Assembly (NCBI GenBank): GCA_018398765.1 | Contig: JAHBMJ010000566.1 | Location: 1-45,203, forward strand | Source of the DNA: Chromera velia | Taxonomy: Eukaryota; Sar; Chromeraceae | DNA length: 45,203 nt | Reading direction: 5' to 3' | Made by a program: the position numbers and the translations under genes | In this document: one piece after another, positions 41,345 to 45,203 of the stretch | How positions within the stretch are numbered: position 1 is the first letter of the stretch | How the letters are laid out: every line of letters begins with the position of its first letter | The notes under the pieces: generated by a model | Told to the model about the DNA's origin: nothing | The model's input: the letters and a program-made list of their open reading frames with translations, nothing else | The model's database searches: none

Positions 41345-43116
41345 GACCCTCGGCCCTCTGTGTTCACCAGGGCAAAGGCAAAGCTCTCCTCAGGACCTTC
41401 CCAGGGATCTGCATCAAAGAGACCGAAAGACAGTCGACACGTGCTGAGAAGAAAGCGAAGGCAGGCGGAGAAAAAGAGATGCACGTTCTCGAAGAAAGAG
41501 GGTGCGATAAGTAGGCACCGGTGAAGGGCGGGTAAATAGGCGGGAAAAGAGCAGAGAGGACATAAGAAAGCACCAGTAGCCAGAGAGAAAAGAGCGAAAA
41601 AGGGCTAGACAGAACTCCAGGGCCACAGAGAACGGAAAAAGGGGGAACATGAGCAGTCCGGTATCGCAACAGACGGAGAGCGGGAAGCAAGGGAAGGAGA
41701 GCAGAAGAGGAGAAGGAGAACGATGGGAGAGAAGGAGAGGGGAGAAGGAGCGTGGCTAGAGGCCCGTGCCTAAGAATGAGACTCGAAGGCTCAGGCCTTA
41801 TAAAAGAGGCCGTACAGACAGGCAAAGAGAGAGAGGTGACACTTCCAACCGTGGGTGACAGTCTTCAAACCGAAGTGTCACCCACCCAAGAAGGTGAAAG
41901 CACCTCATAGGTGACAGTGGTAACACTAGTGACACCTTTTTAGAAAAAAGTATGTAGAGAAAAAAAGAGGGGAACTGTATAGAAAAGAGAAGTTTTGGAA
42001 AAAGGTATCACCACTGTCACCACTGTCACCCGCCCCCCTGCTTTCACCTTTGAATGGTGGTGACAGCCGGATGACGCTTCTTTTTCCGCGGGTGATATTC
42101 CGAAAAAAGGGGACTGCAGCCTCGGGTCGATCTGACGAAAACGATAACCCTCTGAGATAACTGCGTGGCCAGGCAGAAAACCAAAAAGGCGACGAACACA
42201 CTCCTTGGGGACGCACCTTGAGAAGGAGAAGCGTGGCGGTCGACTTCCCGTTGGGCGTCAAGAGGCTGCACGCAGAGGGGGAGAGACGTGAGTCTACCCA
42301 TAGAGGAAACGCGTCGACAACTTGGATACGCTCGACCCACCGCTTCTTGTTGGGCTGCAAAGAGGCCATCCATGTTGAGCAGGACAAAGGTCCACTCGAG
42401 ATCCCCCAAGGCACCTGCAGGAAGGAGAAGGGAAGAAATCTTTCGAGACAGACCCAGCGGAGGGTATGAGCGACAGTGAAGAGGACGGCAAGCCTGAGCA
42501 CGGACGAGACCAAGCTGGAAGAACAGAAGGGCAGCGTGCAAAAGGAATTGCAAAGACCGAAGAGGCAGGCAAAGAGCCGAGAGGAGTTAGAGACGTGAAT
42601 GGAGGAATCATAGATGGAGAACAGCATGAGCAGCTGGCAGAATCGGTAGACAGGGGCCGGCAGAGTGGACGGCACGGGAAGCTAGGGCAGACCTGTCTCA
42701 GGAATATCTCGCCAGCCAGAGGGTCCCTAAACGTCCAAGTAGACCTGCACTCTCCCTCCGGAGTCCGCCTCCTGAGCAACATCCCGAGACGTGAGCTCGA
42801 GGCTGCTCGCAGTGCACACCGAAGAGTCTACTGTTGATAAGCCCGGGCATGCCACGGGTGAAACGTACAGGTCTTCATGAAGCCTCGTGGTAGACCTCGA
42901 CCCGATGTAGGCGTCTGTGTTAGGGCAGAGACGGGAGCAGACTGACGACTCCAAACCTGCCTCCCCGACGTCCCCCTGCCCCCCACTGCGTATTCTCGCA
43001 GCTTTCCAAGCTGCTGTCACTCTTGGAGTCGCTGCCCCCCAAAAGGCTGCCGCGAAATGTCTCCTTGCACCCATCAACGCCAGTCCCAAGCACACACCCT
43101 CAGCAAGCGAAAACAA
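41345..43116 (-). CDS. Possible upstream exons of the doublecortin-like gene (unresolved)
   Basis: Minus-strand segments look like exons but I could not join them into one phase-consistent model. About 41436-41345 follows a TGCAG acceptor and reads EESFAFALVNTEG; about 42420-42235 also follows TGCAG and reads EWTFVLLNMDG then LLTPNGKSTATLLLLK before a GTGCGT donor; about 42790-42695 reads TPEGECRSTWTFRDPLAGE before a GTCTGC donor. An open frame from 43116 reads SLAEGVCLGLAL with no recognised domain. The first two segments resemble each other (ALVNTEG.GSTTVTSL versus LLTPNGKSTATLLLL), suggesting a repeated module. They lie upstream of, and on the same strand as, the exons at 39312-40897, so one gene is plausible. 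Confidence 0.25.
41836..42070. repeat. Cluster of GTGACA/TGTCAC inverted motifs
   Basis: GTGACACTTC (41836) is paired with GAAGTGTCAC (41872-41881) and followed by many GGTGACAGT, ACTGTCACC and GTGACACC motifs up to GGTGGTGACAGC at ~42063. Confidence 0.55.
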
Positions 43117-43584
43117 TCGACCTCGTCTCGCTTCCCAGCTTCCCGATCACTGCAGAACGCGATGTAGAGTCGTCAAGAGCCACCACTATGGTTCCTTGGA
43201 CAAAAAATCTGCTGCGCTGTTGTTTTGAAACCTTTGAGCTGATCGACAGGTGTTCCATGCATACATGGCGCTACTAGGCATGGCGTCTCCACATCGTCTC
43301 CACAAACGCTAGCATAAATGTGTTGCTGGACCCCTCTCAACCTCTTTTCCCCCTCTCGAAGGCGCTTGAAAGTCTTGCACGCGAACAGTTTAGTACCTTG
43401 TGTGCGTATGTGTGTCACATCTCTGTGTCTATGGAGTTATCTTTTACAGCTAGAAGACAGCAGGATGTGTCTTTCTGTCTATGCATTCAATCAAGGCATT
43501 CAATTGGATGCTTCTGAATCACAATTTAAAAAAAACAAGTCTCTCTGTTTGTGGATTCAACAGTGCACTGAGGGTGCCTCCAAA

Positions 43585-44896
43585 TTAAGGCTTCAAGTTG
43601 AGGAGCTTTTGCGTGTACTTCTCAGAAATCTTCTTTTTGACCTCGGTCAGCAGTCCAGCAGGGACAGAGAAGGTCTGCACGGGGTGTTTGAACTTCTTCA
43701 TGGTCGACCAGAAGAGAACCATATACCTGGCCTTTTTTCGAACAACTTCAAAGACCGTCGTCTTCGGGGGGGCTTTGTGTTCATCGATATGGTTGATGAT
43801 GTTGTCAACTTTTGAATTCTGTTTTTTCACTGCAAGTGGGCATTTTTTGATAACCTCGTTCTCCGTAAGCCTCAGGGTGTAGTCATTCATATTCCTGCAA
43901 ACATGTAAGTTCGCACGCTTCCAAAAACAGAGCAGTATAATGCAGAACAGAGCTTTACACATACACATCGTGCAGTTGAGTTTGGGTCTCGGGCTTTGCG
44001 AAGGTGCAGTGTAATACACAAAACCAAAAGAGATCCGTATGGGCTTTGCATTTCATGATGCAGAGAAGAAACACCAACCCAGGGCTTTATGTGCAGTGCG
44101 ATGCGGGCTTTGCAGACGTGGTGCGATAGAGCGTGCATACATCCGGGGCTTTGCAAAAGGGCGTTGCAGAAGAAGCAGAAGACTTCGGGGCTTTGCGCCC
44201 TTTGCGGTGCGTGGACTTGCACGGGGACTCTGGGCTTTACGCTGCGTGCAACGTACATACTGATGTTATCTGATGAGCGCACCTGCCGGTGTAGACGGGT
44301 TTTGACGTTGTGAAGTCGATCGCAATGCCCTCCTTCAGTGCCGCTGGAATGTCATGCTCGCAGAGCACCACGCTTTTGATGAGGTCTACCTGATTCGCCT
44401 CGCGCGCAGAGAGGATGTCGGTTATTTCTGGGATAGAGGTGTCAAAGTGGACGAATAGATTGTCAAGCAGGTTGTCGGAGGAGAGAATTTCAATGAGGGA
44501 AGTCGTTGTGAGACCAGCCTTCTTTTTTGCGTAGGCAAGGCACCAAATGGCCGAGCGTCTATCGACTTTATACCCACTTATCTTGGTCATCTTTTCGACA
44601 ACTTGGTCGAGCCGTGCATTTATTGTGTGGGTCATATGGTTTGCCAACGCGAGAGTCTGTCCAAGTCTCTGATCATTATATAGTCTGCTGAGACTTGTGC
44701 GAAACGAATCCAAGAATGTCAAGAGCCAAAAGCAACTCCAGCTCCACAACCGTCCACAACAGATCCAATTGAAAGCCCCAAACTCCGCAACCGAACACAG
44801 AACAAGAAGGCAAGCAGGGTAAAGAAGAGGAGCATCACCACATTTTGTATATATATACGCACATTTGCAATGATATATATATATATATATATACAA
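43585..44896 (-). CDS. Two-exon gene of unknown function
   Basis: Exon 1 ends at 44283 (donor AG|GTGCGC, phase 2) and exon 2 runs 43894-43585 (acceptor TTTGCAG). The joined frame reads KPVYTGR then NMNDYTLRLTENEV without a break and stops after LLNLKP. Exon 1 is helical (RLYNDQRLGQTLALANHMTH, VVEKMTKISGYKVDRRSAI) with a Leu/Asp-rich segment (EILSSDNLLDNLFVHFD). Exon 2 is basic and ends KKKISEKYTQKLLNLKP. I recognise no family. The 5' end is unclear: the open frame extends to 44896 through a TA repeat and a hydrophobic Cys/Trp/Leu stretch with no ATG. The real start is either the Met in ANHMTH or in another exon upstream. Confidence 0.5.
43991..44240. repeat. Repeated 9-mer GGGCTTTGC inside an intron
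   Basis: GGGCTTTGC or a one-base variant occurs at 43991, 44041, 44082, 44105, 44145, 44188 and 44232. Spacing is ~23-50 bp, with GTGCAGTGCG-like sequence between copies. Confidence 0.6.
44868..44894. repeat. (TA)n
   Basis: A TATATA run upstream of the two-exon gene on the minus strand. A TATATATA patch at 44848 lies nearby. Confidence 0.9.
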
Positions 44897-45203
44897 TTAA
44901 AAGAGAATGCATGCAAAAAACATGCATGCATGCATGGGAATATTTTTGACCTTATGCCGGGGCCCATGGAGGGCCTCGGTTCTTGTCTAGATCTGATCCG
45001 TCACGCATGCCGGGCTCCGTGCGAACGGTCGCGAGAAAACAATCCCTCCGCGCACAACATGCAGAGAGAAACGTGCCCCTCAAGCAATATGTGCGGGACG
45101 CCAATGCATGGCACAAGAGATCGATCTCGGCCACGCAAATGCATTCAATTAAGCTATAGGATCTTCGATGGCAAAAAAGAACTGGTATGGGACAGACATA
45201 GCT
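44897..45203. other. No gene seen at right edge
   Basis: CATGCATG palindromic words and short frames only. Confidence 0.5.

Overview
The window is eukaryotic nuclear DNA. It has spliced genes with GT-AG introns and TGCAG-type acceptors, very abundant microsatellites inside introns (CT, CA, GA, GT, TTTC), long low-coding stretches and many decayed transposable elements. The style and gene content (SET/Rubisco-LSMT-like protein, metacaspase-like protein, possible doublecortin-like protein, transposons carrying OTU or reverse-transcriptase pieces) suggest a free-living alveolate, most likely a chromerid such as Chromera velia. That assignment is inference. A 309-base run of N (21331-21639) is an assembly gap inside an intron.

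Layout. 1-3500: low-complexity TGAG, ATC and GGTTACA repeats with no gene seen. 3500-7000: mobile-element debris, comprising two ~470-bp direct repeats (4077-4544, 5625-6095), a long hairpin, and remnants of a reverse transcriptase on the minus strand. 7000-9050: simple repeats. 9101-12830 (minus) and 13557-22535 (plus): a head-to-head pair of real genes about 0.7 kb apart. The minus gene is a ~1,080-residue protein with an N-terminal coiled coil, a proline-rich middle and a caspase/metacaspase-like domain whose catalytic His and Cys are both replaced. The plus gene has 16 recognisable exons in consistent phase and encodes a ~660-residue membrane-anchored SET/LSMT-like protein that lacks the NH motif and the catalytic Tyr context. 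Both are predicted pseudoenzymes.

22536-38200 is a mobile-element graveyard. It holds an OTU-like protease fragment, MITE-like inverted-repeat elements, a ~3 kb long-inverted-repeat element that carries a nested hAT-like insertion and itself interrupts a minus-strand reading frame, a 248-bp repeat present twice (one copy inside a decayed minus-strand ORF with a near-perfect 9-bp target duplication), a transposase-like ORF and a PD-(D/E)XK-like fragment.

38200-39300 is a degenerate tandem repeat. 39312-40897 (minus) holds the 3' exons of a gene ending in a doublecortin-like domain, possibly continuing upstream to about 43100. 43585-44896 (minus) is a two-exon gene I do not recognise, with a repeated 9-mer in its intron.

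The most notable pattern is in the SET gene. Several introns carry local duplications of their own splice sites, and some donors sit at the start of tetranucleotide repeats that restate the donor every 4 bases.
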